Positions 25,273 through 34,208 of a stretch of 64,000 bases of DNA are shown here, piece by piece; position 1 is the first letter of the stretch, and every line of letters begins with the position of its first letter. The notes beneath the pieces are model-generated. The model did no database searches, was not told the DNA's origin, and saw nothing but the letters and a program-made list of their open reading frames with translations. The DNA is from Bombilactobacillus bombi (GTDB lineage: Bacteria > Bacillota > Bacilli > Lactobacillales > Lactobacillaceae), in NCBI RefSeq assembly GCF_964340835.1, contig NZ_OZ204251.1. One strand, 5' to 3'. The translations under genes and the position numbers were made by a program.

Positions 25273-25422
25273 ATGGATGTAGATTTAGATGCTATTAAAC
25301 AAGCTGATTATGATATCACTACACCAGTGGTAATTACTAATTCTTCTGAATTTAGTGAAGTTACTATTCCTTCTCAAACGACTGTGACTAATGATGACAT
25401 TTTACTGTATACTATTAAATAA
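25273..25422 (+). pseudogene. C-terminal remnant of a beta-glucoside PTS EIIBCA permease
   Basis: Fifty codons ending just before the 6-phospho-beta-glucosidase gene. The peptide (MDVDLDAIKQADYDITTPVV, then VVITNSSEFSEV) matches the final part of the EIIA-Glc domain at the end of BglF-type permeases, where the sequence FDLDAIKxAGYDxxTPVxVTN is standard. The in-frame TAA a few codons upstream and absence of any EIIB/EIIC sequence show that the rest, about 570 residues, is gone. The phosphorylatable EIIA histidine lay in the missing part. The local permease was therefore deleted while the hydrolase was kept. Confidence 0.8.
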
Positions 25423-25437
25423 TAAGGAGGTTACTTA

Positions 25438-26886
25438 ATGACAGTACAACAATTTCCAAAAGACTTTTTATGGGGCGGTGCTACAGCCGCTAATCAATTA
25501 GAAGGTGCTTATCAAGAAGATGGTAAAGGCCTTTCGTTGCCGGATATTTTACCTGGTGGCAAAGAACGGATGACCGTCGTGAATCAGCCTGATTTTGATT
25601 TTTCTTTGAATGAAGATAAGTATTTTTATCCAAACCACATAGGGATTGATCATTATCATCATTTTAAAGAAGACATTGCTTTATTTGCAGAGATGGGATT
25701 TAAGTGTTATCGCTTTTCCATTGCATGGTCACGGATTTTTCCTAATGGCGATGATCAAGAACCAAATGAAGCAGGATTGAAGTTTTATGACGATTTAATT
25801 GCAGAATGTCTTAAGTATAATATTGAACCTGTAATTACAATTTCGCACTATGAATTACCTTTAAACCTAGTAAAAAAATATGGTGGCTGGAAAAATAAGC
25901 AATTGATTGATTTTTATGAACAATTTGCTCGGACAGTTTTAACCCGTTATCATGACCAAGTTAAATATTGGATGACTTTTAACGAAATTAATAGTGCAGC
26001 ACATTTTCCAATTATGAGTCAGGGATTGGCTGTTTCTAATGGTGCTACTGATAAGAAGAACATTTTCCAAGCTTGGCATAATCAATTTGTAGCTAGTGCC
26101 AAAGCTGTTAAAATTGGCCACGAATTGGATGCCAATTTGCAAATTGGCTGTATGATTTTGTATGCAACCACTTATAGTTATGATGCTAACCCCGTTAATC
26201 AAACTGCAGCTATGAAATCTAATCAAGAGAATAATTTCTTCTGCGCAGATGTTCAAGTACGAGGACACTACCCAGCTTATACGGCGAGCTTATTAGCAAA
26301 ATATAATCTGCAACCACAAGATATCGATTATACTGATGCAGAGTTAGACTTAATTGCACAATATCCTGTTGACTATATTGGCTTTAGTTACTACATGTCT
26401 GCTGTTGAAGAAGTTACACAAGCCAATCACGAAAGCGTAAAAGGTAATTTAATGGGAGGAGTTCGGAACCCATTTTTAAAGACAAGTGATTGGGGTTGGC
26501 AAATAGATCCAGCTGGATTGCGGATTGCACTTAATCAGTTATACGATCGCTATCAAAAGCCTTTATTTATTGTAGAAAATGGTTTGGGTGCAAAGGATCA
26601 ATTAGATGAAAATAACTATGTTGCCGATGATTATCGTATTGATTATCTGCGCCAACACATTCAAGCTATCGGTGAAGCTTTAGACGATGGTGTTGATGTG
26701 ATGGGCTACACACCGTGGGGTTGCATTGATTTGGTAAGTGCATCAACTGGGGAAATGTCAAAGCGTTATGGCTTTATTTATGTTGATGTTGATGATGCTG
26801 GCCATGGAACCTTTAATCGTTACAAGAAGAAATCCTTTGCTTGGTATCAACAAGTTATTGCCTCTAATGGTGCTAACTTAGATTAA
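25438..26886 (+). CDS. 6-phospho-beta-glucosidase, glycoside hydrolase family 1
   Basis: A 482-aa GH1 enzyme of full length. The start FPKDFLWGGATAANQLEGAY is typical; the acid/base is Glu183 in TFNEIN and the nucleophile Glu380 in IVENGLG. The C-terminal KKKSFAWYQQVI region belongs to the phosphate-binding loop of 6-phospho-beta-glucosidases. It hydrolyses PTS-imported cellobiose, arbutin or salicin phosphates in the cytosol. AAGGAGG precedes the ATG. The adjacent permease is reduced to a 50-codon remnant, so substrate must come through another PTS, or the gene is losing its role. No antiterminator gene or RAT site is visible upstream. Confidence 0.92.
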   Translation: MTVQQFPKDFLWGGATAANQLEGAYQEDGKGLSLPDILPGGKERMTVVNQPDFDFSLNEDKYFYPNHIGIDHYHHFKEDIALFAEMGFKCYRFSIAWSRIFPNGDDQEPNEAGLKFYDDLIAECLKYNIEPVITISHYELPLNLVKKYGGWKNKQLIDFYEQFARTVLTRYHDQVKYWMTFNEINSAAHFPIMSQGLAVSNGATDKKNIFQAWHNQFVASAKAVKIGHELDANLQIGCMILYATTYSYDANPVNQTAAMKSNQENNFFCADVQVRGHYPAYTASLLAKYNLQPQDIDYTDAELDLIAQYPVDYIGFSYYMSAVEEVTQANHESVKGNLMGGVRNPFLKTSDWGWQIDPAGLRIALNQLYDRYQKPLFIVENGLGAKDQLDENNYVADDYRIDYLRQHIQAIGEALDDGVDVMGYTPWGCIDLVSASTGEMSKRYGFIYVDVDDAGHGTFNRYKKKSFAWYQQVIASNGANLD

Positions 26887-26912
26887 TTATTTGAAAATTA
26901 TAAACAATGAAT

Positions 26913-26953
26913 AAGCCCTCATGAGTGGATATTAAGTCCATTTTGGGGGCTTT
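26913..26953 (+). terminator. Terminator after the glucosidase
   Basis: AAGCCC pairs with GGGCTT through an imperfect hairpin with an inner TGGA/TCCA stem, followed by TTT. Moderately strong. Confidence 0.6.
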
Positions 26954-27454
26954 GACTTTAAATCAATATAAGAGCATATCTAACAGTATTATTCTGACAA
27001 AATAATAGTACAAGCCTAAGAATTTGATAAGTATTGCAGTCTATGCAATTGCTTTGATTCTTAGGCTATTTTATTTGCTTTATTAATTAAAAATTAGAAA
27101 TAATTTTTATTAAATTAGAAATTTTTTTTCTTGCTAATTTAGCAGACTACCTATATCATTGTAAGAGATTAAATGCTCTTTTTATTAAAAAAGAGCGATA
27201 ATAATCAAATTGTTGATGTTATATAAAAATATAATCTTAATTAAGGAGCCGGGAGACTACTAGACATTGTAGAGTTATTTTTTGTTCAAGAACCACGTTT
27301 AAAAGAGGCAGCGATTGAAGTCTATAATTGATTTTTTATAAGCAAACAGCGATATTTTTAACTATTTGATGAGATAACCAATTATAAAATTATGAGAAAT
27401 TAGTTTTTTTGATTAATATCAGTGAAAACTAGTCGCTTTCGAGAAGGGAATGTG
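26954..27454 (+). other. Intergenic region with a long hairpin and a coding-like scrap
   Basis: The stretch holds a 55-nt hairpin (27013-27067) followed by T-rich sequence, and a short open stretch 27245-27331 whose end (LFFVQEPRLKEAAIEVYN) looks like the C-terminus of a protein. It has no start codon or upstream frame, and I cannot name the family. The remainder is AT-rich leader for surface gene 3. Confidence 0.4.
27013..27075 (+). terminator. Long hairpin with T-tail, stand-alone terminator or small RNA end
   Basis: Perfect 11-bp outer arms (AGCCTAAGAAT 27013-27023, ATTCTTAGGCT 27057-27067) enclose an inner ATTGC/GCAAT stem; ATTTTATTT follows. The glucosidase already has a terminator 60 nt upstream, so this one belongs to another, perhaps lost or non-coding, transcript. 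Confidence 0.5.
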
Positions 27455-30400
27455 ATGACAATGAATCATAAAATAACCAGTTATATGAGTAGTACAATAT
27501 TAGGAGTTTTTTTAATTTTAGTTTGCAATTTGACTATTGTACGAGCAGATTCTTTTCAAGATATTATTAACAATCGTAATATTCTGCTGCGTGCTGGGGG
27601 ACCAACAATATTTGATGGCGACGAATATCAAAAATTTACTGATGTATTTGGGAAATGGGATTTCTTAGATGGCAGGAATAAGCAGACGACGGAAGATTTT
27701 TCGAATTTTGTAGAAATAAAGGATGTTAATAATCCTGATACTGACTATATTCCGCGTAAATATAGTGATTTAACCTTGTCCGCACCGGCCAACTTTGCTC
27801 AATATGATCCCACTAATCCTGACAATAAAGATAAAACTAAACCTGACAATGTTTATACCAATATTGATAATTTTCTATTTTCAAATAATTTATGGGCTTG
27901 GCAATCCCCTTTTCAAAATGGTTTTTTAATTAAAGATCATCGTAAACCAGCTTCTTTTATTATTAAAAAAGTAGGTTTTTATCGAGGTAAATGGGTTGAT
28001 GCGGTGTACACATTCACTTTGGAAGGGACTAATGGCAATACAAATCAAAATAGTCCTATAGGCTGGGATAGGACTAATCCGACTGCAGATGCTTGGATGA
28101 ATTTTGTAAGAATAGATCCTAATACTCTAGCTATTCCTCGTAATGATAATGCAGACGTTTATTTTAACTTAGGGGCTCCTGGTAATCCTAATACATTAAA
28201 TTGGTTAAACCCTGTAAGTTATACAACTGTAGCTTCTAGAAAGATGCGTAATAATAATCCAGAGGCTTCACGCTGGATTATAGATATTAAGTTTGTTTAT
28301 GATCGTTCTACTAAAGCTAATCCTACTCCAAACGAAAAAAACGATACGCCTATTGATGCTTCCGGTAATTTTCAGGTGTTTAATGTTAATGAACGTAAGA
28401 TATACGCATTTGATAAAGCTGACTTAGATACTTTAGGTACTGGTGATGGCAACCGACTTTTACTTATTAATAATGGGGTAACTTATGGACAAAATAGCAA
28501 TGGAAAAAAATCTGTCATAAGCGGTACTCCTACTCAGGTTAAGGGTCATCAAAATACTGCACCAGGCGCTGAAAATTACTTTGAAGTTTCCGGAGTAGGT
28601 ATTGATAACTCTGGTACAAGGTTAGATAATGGTTTTCTATATTTATTTAATCATGGTCATTTAAGGGTGACAGATATCTTTAGTGGTAGAGGAGATACTG
28701 GTGGTGCTATGTACACTAATATGAGTAATAATGCTACCTTTAGAGCAGAGATTCCTTATACTGATTTTGAGGGTACTACGAATAATTTTGGAAATGTAAC
28801 TGATAGTTCCGATGAGATTGTTACTTCAAATAAAAGCAAATATAGTCCTCAGACGGTGCAATTTAAAATATACCAAAAGCTTCCACCACAGCCAATTACT
28901 CCTAAACCAGTAGCTCCTTCAGTGGTTAAAGTTAATAATGTTGAGGTTCCAAATTATCTCAGCATTGATTTGTCAAATATTGAAATTAGTGCATTGAATA
29001 ATTCTCAGCTTGATAGTGCTGTCAATGGTGTGCCTTCTCTTCCACAATATAAACCACAGAGTTTAGAAGAAAGCGCCAATCCTCCTGCAGGCAAGAAAGT
29101 ATATAATTATAAACTGGATACATCCATGGTGTTAGGACTTGCTCCTGGTTTTAATGGATTCAGCAACTTGTTTATCAAAGGAGATTTGAATTTTAAAATT
29201 GACTGGGATAAAAAGGTTAATGGAGAATATCCTTGGAAAAAAGATGTGACACAAATAGATGGTCAAGATTATGTTGCTGCTAAAATGCAAGGTATGAATA
29301 CTGATGTTTTCCGAAAGGAAGGACAGGTAGAAAAGTATCATTCAATAACAGATTCCACAAATTATTTACAAGACTCATATACTTCCAATGTTCGTGTTCC
29401 TAATGGAACTTATAACTTTAAATACGTTGATAATACTAATAATAGACCAATTAATGTTAATGATCCCAAGAATACTACACATCCAGCTGATGTAACTTCG
29501 GTTGTTAAAGAAATTGGAAATAGTTATAATGCTATAACTCCTGATGCAACAGATGGTCCTACGCCAGTGCCAAAATATCTCAATAGTTTTGCAAAAAAGG
29601 ACTATCTCTTTGAGAAAGCTGTATTAGTTGATGACAAGAATAATGAAACACCTTTAACCATTACTGATTTGACGAATTTAGAATTCACTTATAATAATAA
29701 TCAAGCAAAAACTATCAAAGTATATTATAGTCCTACTGTAAGTCGAGTAACTTTCCAATATGCGGCGGTTAATAATAATAAAGGCTCTAATATTTTAGAT
29801 CCATCTAATTACTTTAGTTCTGGTAGTAGTAGTTGGCCTAACAATTCACCCTCATTAAATCTTTATTCTCTAAAAGCTCATTCAACAAATGGTAACTATA
29901 CTATTCGCAGCTATGTTGAAAATGGTGTTAACAAAGATGTGCCAATCGCAGAAGAACTGCCAATTAACCAACCAATAGTATCTCCTAGTACTAATCCTAG
30001 TGATGATGGGCCGATTACTCCACCGGCTAAATTTCAAGGTGAAGATTCGTCTAAAGTGAAAAAAGTTTATTCTAGATCTCCAGCTCCTCAAATAAAAAAT
30101 TATCGCTATTTAGGGTACTATCAATATACCGTGGGAACTTCACAAGGAGTTTTCCATCCTTATAATATTAAGGAAAAAGATAAAACTAAAAATAATGCGT
30201 GGGCTATGGGAAAATATGGCGCGGATAATCAAGTAATTGTTTTTGTCTATGTTTCCAAAGATGCTGATAATGGTCTTAGTTTAAAAGCTTCTAACAATAT
30301 TGACTTTGGTAAGGGATTTTTGGAAGACTTAAAACGTGATAACAAGAATCAAGCTAATCCTGTTACCGTTCAAATAGACGATGGTTTCACTTATGCAGAT

Positions 30401-30808
30401 AAGAGTATGCAATGGCCTGATCGAGAATGGGATTTATCTGTACAAGCAGATAATTTCAAATTGAGTAATGGCACTAGTATGTCAGTAATACCTACTATTA
30501 AATTTGATAAACCGTCAAACATTGAATATAAATCGACTGGTCTTAAGAACGAACCTACCATTAATGACAGTTTTTCCACCTATTTACAGAGTGGCTTTAC
30601 TTTACCTTTAGATAAGATGGAACATCAAGTTCTAAAAGTGAACGGATTAAAGGATACTCCTAATACATTATCAGGTCCTACTTATAAGTCTGAATCACTG
30701 AAGTTAACTTGGAATAGTAATACTATTCATTTGGATGTACCTAAGGGAGTAACTATTGGTAAATATTCCACCAAAATAACTTGGACAATAAAAAACAGCA
30801 TTAATTAA
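27455..30808 (+). CDS. Large WxL-domain surface protein 3
   Basis: A secreted protein of about 1117 aa. The signal peptide ends near IVRADSFQD. The N-terminal region (DEYQKFTDVFGKWDFLDG, FSNFVEIKD) resembles the large Csc-type surface proteins of lactobacilli; a MucBP-like beta-rich module sits around residues 650-780 (VRVPNGTYNFKYVDNTNN). The C-terminus is a clear WxL domain: ASNNIDFGKGF, then REWDLSVQADNF with the first WxL motif and ITWTIKNSIN at the end. It is the only giant protein here with a canonical first WxL motif, and it differs from the beta-helix family. ATG 27455 is used because GAAGGGAA is spaced for it; GTG 27422 is in frame. No HTH gene precedes it. Confidence 0.83.
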   Translation: MTMNHKITSYMSSTILGVFLILVCNLTIVRADSFQDIINNRNILLRAGGPTIFDGDEYQKFTDVFGKWDFLDGRNKQTTEDFSNFVEIKDVNNPDTDYIPRKYSDLTLSAPANFAQYDPTNPDNKDKTKPDNVYTNIDNFLFSNNLWAWQSPFQNGFLIKDHRKPASFIIKKVGFYRGKWVDAVYTFTLEGTNGNTNQNSPIGWDRTNPTADAWMNFVRIDPNTLAIPRNDNADVYFNLGAPGNPNTLNWLNPVSYTTVASRKMRNNNPEASRWIIDIKFVYDRSTKANPTPNEKNDTPIDASGNFQVFNVNERKIYAFDKADLDTLGTGDGNRLLLINNGVTYGQNSNGKKSVISGTPTQVKGHQNTAPGAENYFEVSGVGIDNSGTRLDNGFLYLFNHGHLRVTDIFSGRGDTGGAMYTNMSNNATFRAEIPYTDFEGTTNNFGNVTDSSDEIVTSNKSKYSPQTVQFKIYQKLPPQPITPKPVAPSVVKVNNVEVPNYLSIDLSNIEISALNNSQLDSAVNGVPSLPQYKPQSLEESANPPAGKKVYNYKLDTSMVLGLAPGFNGFSNLFIKGDLNFKIDWDKKVNGEYPWKKDVTQIDGQDYVAAKMQGMNTDVFRKEGQVEKYHSITDSTNYLQDSYTSNVRVPNGTYNFKYVDNTNNRPINVNDPKNTTHPADVTSVVKEIGNSYNAITPDATDGPTPVPKYLNSFAKKDYLFEKAVLVDDKNNETPLTITDLTNLEFTYNNNQAKTIKVYYSPTVSRVTFQYAAVNNNKGSNILDPSNYFSSGSSSWPNNSPSLNLYSLKAHSTNGNYTIRSYVENGVNKDVPIAEELPINQPIVSPSTNPSDDGPITPPAKFQGEDSSKVKKVYSRSPAPQIKNYRYLGYYQYTVGTSQGVFHPYNIKEKDKTKNNAWAMGKYGADNQVIVFVYVSKDADNGLSLKASNNIDFGKGFLEDLKRDNKNQANPVTVQIDDGFTYADKSMQWPDREWDLSVQADNFKLSNGTSMSVIPTIKFDKPSNIEYKSTGLKNEPTINDSFSTYLQSGFTLPLDKMEHQVLKVNGLKDTPNTLSGPTYKSESLKLTWNSNTIHLDVPKGVTIGKYSTKITWTIKNSIN

Positions 30809-30825
30809 TTATCACTTTAAACGAT

Positions 30826-30861
30826 AAAAAAGCTGAGATATCAGGATGTCTTAGCTTTTTT
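30826..30861 (+). terminator. Terminator of surface gene 3
   Basis: AAAAAAGCTGAGA pairs with TCTTAGCTTTTTT over a short loop. Confidence 0.85.
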
Positions 30862-31045
30862 ATTGCCTATAATTAGATTGATTTTACTATGATTGGTATT
30901 TTTATACTATTTACTTAATATAATATCTCTGTTAATGTTTGAAATAGCATGTTGGTCTTTTTACAAATTTATTTATAATACTGGTATTTTTCATTTCATG
31001 GTAAGTTAATGTTGCTCAATCTGCACAGTCGGATACTAATTTTGA

Positions 31046-31451
31046 GCAGTAATACAAATACAATCATTAATCTTTAATGACAAGCAAACGCCATCCGTTA
31101 ATCATGCTGGCAATGAGCAGGATCATCCATTAGCACAAACAAAATCTTTGAAATTTGCTAATCCTTACTATCTCTTGTTAACAGTTCCCGATACTATTGA
31201 TTATGGTCATCATATTTTAAATAATAGTACCGATAAAATCTTTCACAATTTTGACGAATAAAACAACAACCATTAATACAATTAAGAGTTCGCCAACAGA
31301 TAATCTAAAAACGAAACATATTTTAGATAATTGGTGGGATAGTAAACAAAATCAAAAATCGGGTCTTTTTTTGCAGACGAAGGCGCAACCGAATAAAACA
31401 GGACATTATGCAGGCAAGATGACCTGGAGTGCTACTAATAGTTTGGATTAA
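31046..31451 (+). pseudogene. Degraded C-terminal fragment of a giant WxL-type surface protein
   Basis: The first frame (31046-31258) encodes FANPYYLLLTVPDTIDYGHH, equivalent to VYYLQLTVPNRLDFGKHR in surface proteins 1 and 2, and runs into a stop. A second frame from 31251 encodes DNWWDSKQNQKSGLFLQTKA and ends HYAGKMTWSATNSLD, matching the closing ENWWNNSDKQVAGIFLKSKP to ITWNLTNSI of those proteins. So a frameshift and a deletion separate two parts of one former C-terminal domain. Just upstream (about 31012-31050) GTTGCTCAATCTGCACAG could be the post-signal-peptide start (VAQSAQ) of the same gene, suggesting loss of the middle by internal deletion. It has no ribosome site of its own. Confidence 0.8.
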
Positions 31452-31456
31452 TAAAT

Positions 31457-31495
31457 AGGGGGTTAGGGCAAAATATTGTCTTAACCCTTTATTAT
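31457..31495 (+). terminator. Terminator after the surface-gene remnant
   Basis: AGGGGGTTAGGGC with GTCTTAACCCTTT forms the stem, followed by an AT-rich tail. It survives behind the degraded gene. Confidence 0.7.
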
Positions 31496-31506
31496 TGTCT
31501 CATTAG

Positions 31507-31555
31507 TTTACATTTGTAAATTTGATGCTATAATGAAGATACATTTACAAACGTA
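31507..31555 (+). promoter_or_regulatory. Copper-responsive promoter with two Cop boxes
   Basis: TTTACA (31507-31512) and TATAAT (31529-31534, extended by TGC) form the promoter, 16 nt apart. TACATTTGTA at 31509-31518 fits the CopY operator consensus TACAnnTGTA exactly and overlaps the -35; TACAAACGTA at 31546-31555 fits with one mismatch and covers the start region. CopY-type repression relieved by copper is the established mode for such boxes. No copY gene is in the window, so the repressor must be encoded elsewhere. Confidence 0.82.
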
Positions 31556-31580
31556 AACAAAAGCGGTGGAGGTTTGATTA

Positions 31581-31955
31581 ATGAGTAAAATTGTAGTAGT
31601 GATTGTGGCTATAGCCTTAATTAGTTTTATTAGTTGGTGGTTCTTCGGCAATCACCAACAAGCAGCTGTAGCTGCAGATGTATCACCAGCTCATCAGCAA
31701 AATGTGCAAGTGATTGTCGATGGCGGTTATAAACCAGAAACAGTAGTGCTCAAAAAGGGCATTCCGGCCCAAGTAACCTTTAAGCGGCGTGATCCTTCTA
31801 GTTGTCTGGAACGGGTCGTGTTTCCAGATTTAGGAATTAATGAGTTCTTACCAGAACAAGCAGATCATCCTATTACTATTGATACTAGCCAAACTGCAGA
31901 ATATGACTATGCTTGTGGGATGAACATGTTTCATGGAAAAGTAATTGTCAAATAA
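31581..31955 (+). CDS. cupA: CupA-like membrane-anchored cupredoxin copper chaperone
   Basis: A 124-aa protein with one N-terminal membrane anchor (about 3-22) and a cupredoxin-fold domain. Cys75, Cys112, Met114 and Met116 (SSCLER; CGMNMFHGK) reproduce the two-Cys, two-Met Cu(I) site described for Streptococcus pneumoniae CupA, at nearly the same positions and total length. CupA binds Cu(I) and hands it to the CopA exporter. It is first in the copper operon, with a TGGAGG ribosome site, under the Cop-box promoter. The side of the membrane on which the domain lies is not certain from sequence. Confidence 0.85.
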   Translation: MSKIVVVIVAIALISFISWWFFGNHQQAAVAADVSPAHQQNVQVIVDGGYKPETVVLKKGIPAQVTFKRRDPSSCLERVVFPDLGINEFLPEQADHPITIDTSQTAEYDYACGMNMFHGKVIVK

Positions 31956-31969
31956 AAGGAGAAATAACA

Positions 31970-32233
31970 ATGCAAACAGCAACTATCATTATTAAAAACG
32001 GCTATCAACCTACTGAAGTCCATTTTCAAGCTCAACAACCAGCACAAATTATCTTTCAGCAAGAAGACTCATCACCTTGCTTAAGCGAAGTACAATCAAC
32101 AGCACTTCAATTCAAGGTACAATTAGCAGTCGGCGATACAAAAACTGTCACAATTGATACTAGTCAACCAGGAGAATATGAATTTGCTTGTGGAATGAAT
32201 ATGTTTCACGGAAAGGTCGTTATTGACTCATGA
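31970..32233 (+). CDS. Stand-alone cupredoxin domain, split-off metal-binding domain of CopA
   Basis: An 87-aa soluble protein with no signal or anchor, repeating the cupredoxin domain of the upstream CupA-like protein: Cys37 (SSPCLSE), then CGMNMFHGKV with Cys74, Met76 and Met78. The start is ATG 31970 with AAAAGGAG upstream; the open frame back to 31913 overlaps the preceding gene. Its stop overlaps the ATPase start by 4 nt. Streptococcal CopA carries such a cupredoxin as its N-terminal metal-binding domain, and the ATPase here lacks one, so this looks like that domain as a separate protein. That is inference from size, motif and coupling. Confidence 0.78.
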   Translation: MQTATIIIKNGYQPTEVHFQAQQPAQIIFQQEDSSPCLSEVQSTALQFKVQLAVGDTKTVTIDTSQPGEYEFACGMNMFHGKVVIDS

Positions 32234-34152
32234 GCATTAAACAACGCTTTATATTTTCTTTAGTACTTTCATTGCCAATGTTGGTGCAAATGATAGCAAT
32301 GCCCTTCGGCTGGATGTTGCCTGGTGGGGCTTGGACGATGTTTGCTCTAACAACAGCAATTATGTTGGTATCTGCGCGGCCATTTATTCACAGTGCATGG
32401 GCAGCTTTTAAGAACCACCATGCTAACATGGATACTCTTGTAGCAATTGGAACTGCTACCGCTTATCTCTATAGCGTTTATGCTTTGTTGCATCATCAAG
32501 GGGTATTTTTTGAAAGTGCAGCATTTGTCATTACCTTCATCTTATTAGGTCAAGTCCTGGAAGAAAAAATGCGAACCAATGCTTCCAGTGCTGTTGAAAA
32601 ATTGATGGATTTACAGGTCAAAGAAGCTGATGTTATTAGCGATGGTCAAGTAGTTAAAGTACCATTAGAACAAATTCAAGTGGGTGATACACTGCAAGTT
32701 AAGCCGGGGCAAAAAATTGCAGTCGATGGTATTATCACCACAGGTTCTTCTAGTGTCGATGAGTCAATGGTAACCGGTGAAAGTATGCCCATCACCAAAA
32801 AAGTTGGTGATCAGGTAATTGGCTCAACTATTAATAAAACAGGTACCTTTAGATATACAGCTCAAAAAGTTGGGAACGACACCTTACTGGCACAAATTGT
32901 AGAAATGGTTAAAAAAGCTCAAAACAGTCGCGCGCCCATTCAAAAAACAGCTGATCAAATTTCTAATATATTTGTACCGATTGTTTTAATCATTGCTATT
33001 ATTACCTTTGTTGTTTGGAATGTTTTTTTAAATGCTGTTCCTGTAAGAGCGTTACTCTTTGCGGTATCTGTAATCATTATTGCTTGTCCTTGTGCATTAG
33101 GCTTAGCGACACCGACTGCCTTGATGGTTGGTACTGGCCGCAGTGCTAAGTCGGGTGTATTAATCAAAAATGGTGAAGTTTTGGAAGCAGCTAATAATAT
33201 TCAAACGGTAGTTTTTGATAAAACCGGCACCATTACTAATGGACAACCCCAAGTGACTGATGTTGTGGGGGATAATCACACCCAAATCTTACAAATTGCT
33301 GCAGCTTTAGAAACCAATTCCGAGCATCCCTTAGCCGCAGCAATTCTCCACCAAGCTCAGACAGAACACATTGCAACACCAACTGTTCAAAATTTTCAAG
33401 CTATTACCGGTAAGGGGGTTCAAGGTGGAATTGATCACCAAACAGCCTTTGTGGGTAATGATAAATTGGTAGCTAATTATCAATTGAGTCAGGATTTGCA
33501 ACAACAAATGGTTCAGTTGCAAAATCAAGCCAAAACAGTAGTTTTAGTTGGATTTCAGGAGAAAATTATTGGTTTAATTGCAATTCAAGATACACCTAAA
33601 GCTAGTGCTCGACCAACTATTACAGCCTTAAAAAAGCAAGGTCTAAAAACGGTGATGCTGACAGGTGATAATCAACGAGTAGCCCAGGCTATTGCGCAAC
33701 AAGTTGGCATAGATCAAGTAATTGCTAATGTTTTGCCGGGAGATAAAGCCACCAAAGTCCAAGAACTGCAGCAACAAAGTCGAGTAGCCTTTGTGGGTGA
33801 CGGAATTAATGATGCGCCCGCTCTAACAATTGCTGATGTCGGAATTGCGATGGGTTCAGGAACTGATATTGCTATTGAATCCGGCGGAATTGTTCTGGTC
33901 AAAAACGATTTGCGCGGAGTAGTTCAAGCCTTAGAATTGAGTAAAAAAACTTTTCAACGAATTAAATTGAACTTGTTTTGGGCTTTTATCTATAATGCTT
34001 TGGGCATTCCGATTGCGGCGGGCTTATTTGTCGGCTGGGGCTTAACTTTAAGTCCAGAAATAGCTGGTTTGGCGATGGCATTAAGTTCAATTTCAGTGGT
34101 GTCTAGTTCCTTACTCTTGAACAAAACCAAACTAACACCCATCCCAGATTAA
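32230..34152 (+). CDS. copA: Cu(I)-exporting P1B-type ATPase CopA
   Basis: A 640-aa P1B-ATPase. Eight membrane helices are predicted, with Cys286-Pro-Cys288 in the sixth, YN in the seventh and MxxSS in the eighth, the Cu(I) (P1B-1) pattern. TGES, Asp330 in DKTGT (phosphorylated), the SEHPLA nucleotide-binding HP motif and GDGINDAPAL are all present. It starts directly at the first membrane helix: there is no N-terminal heavy-metal-associated or cupredoxin domain, which fits the separate 87-aa cupredoxin encoded immediately upstream with a 4-nt overlap. It would expel cytosolic copper. It is the last gene of the operon and ends at a clear terminator. Confidence 0.93.
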   Translation: MSIKQRFIFSLVLSLPMLVQMIAMPFGWMLPGGAWTMFALTTAIMLVSARPFIHSAWAAFKNHHANMDTLVAIGTATAYLYSVYALLHHQGVFFESAAFVITFILLGQVLEEKMRTNASSAVEKLMDLQVKEADVISDGQVVKVPLEQIQVGDTLQVKPGQKIAVDGIITTGSSSVDESMVTGESMPITKKVGDQVIGSTINKTGTFRYTAQKVGNDTLLAQIVEMVKKAQNSRAPIQKTADQISNIFVPIVLIIAIITFVVWNVFLNAVPVRALLFAVSVIIIACPCALGLATPTALMVGTGRSAKSGVLIKNGEVLEAANNIQTVVFDKTGTITNGQPQVTDVVGDNHTQILQIAAALETNSEHPLAAAILHQAQTEHIATPTVQNFQAITGKGVQGGIDHQTAFVGNDKLVANYQLSQDLQQQMVQLQNQAKTVVLVGFQEKIIGLIAIQDTPKASARPTITALKKQGLKTVMLTGDNQRVAQAIAQQVGIDQVIANVLPGDKATKVQELQQQSRVAFVGDGINDAPALTIADVGIAMGSGTDIAIESGGIVLVKNDLRGVVQALELSKKTFQRIKLNLFWAFIYNALGIPIAAGLFVGWGLTLSPEIAGLAMALSSISVVSSSLLLNKTKLTPIPD

Positions 34153-34173
34153 AGCAGATATTCATAATATTAA

Positions 34174-34208
34174 AAAGCAATCTATCATAAACGATAGATT
34201 GCTTTATT
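34174..34208. terminator. Bidirectional terminator between copA and the XRE gene
   Basis: A perfect 13-bp stem AAAGCAATCTATC with GATAGATTGCTTT and a 6-nt loop. It overlaps the end of the convergent regulator gene. Confidence 0.88.

Noticed and set aside
27245..27331. Open stretch ending LFFVQEPRLKEAAIEVYN
   Set aside because: It looks like a protein end but has no start or recognisable family, so I list it only within the intergenic description.
31913..31969. Upstream extension of the free cupredoxin
   Set aside because: It overlaps the cupA end out of frame; ATG 31970 has a proper ribosome site.
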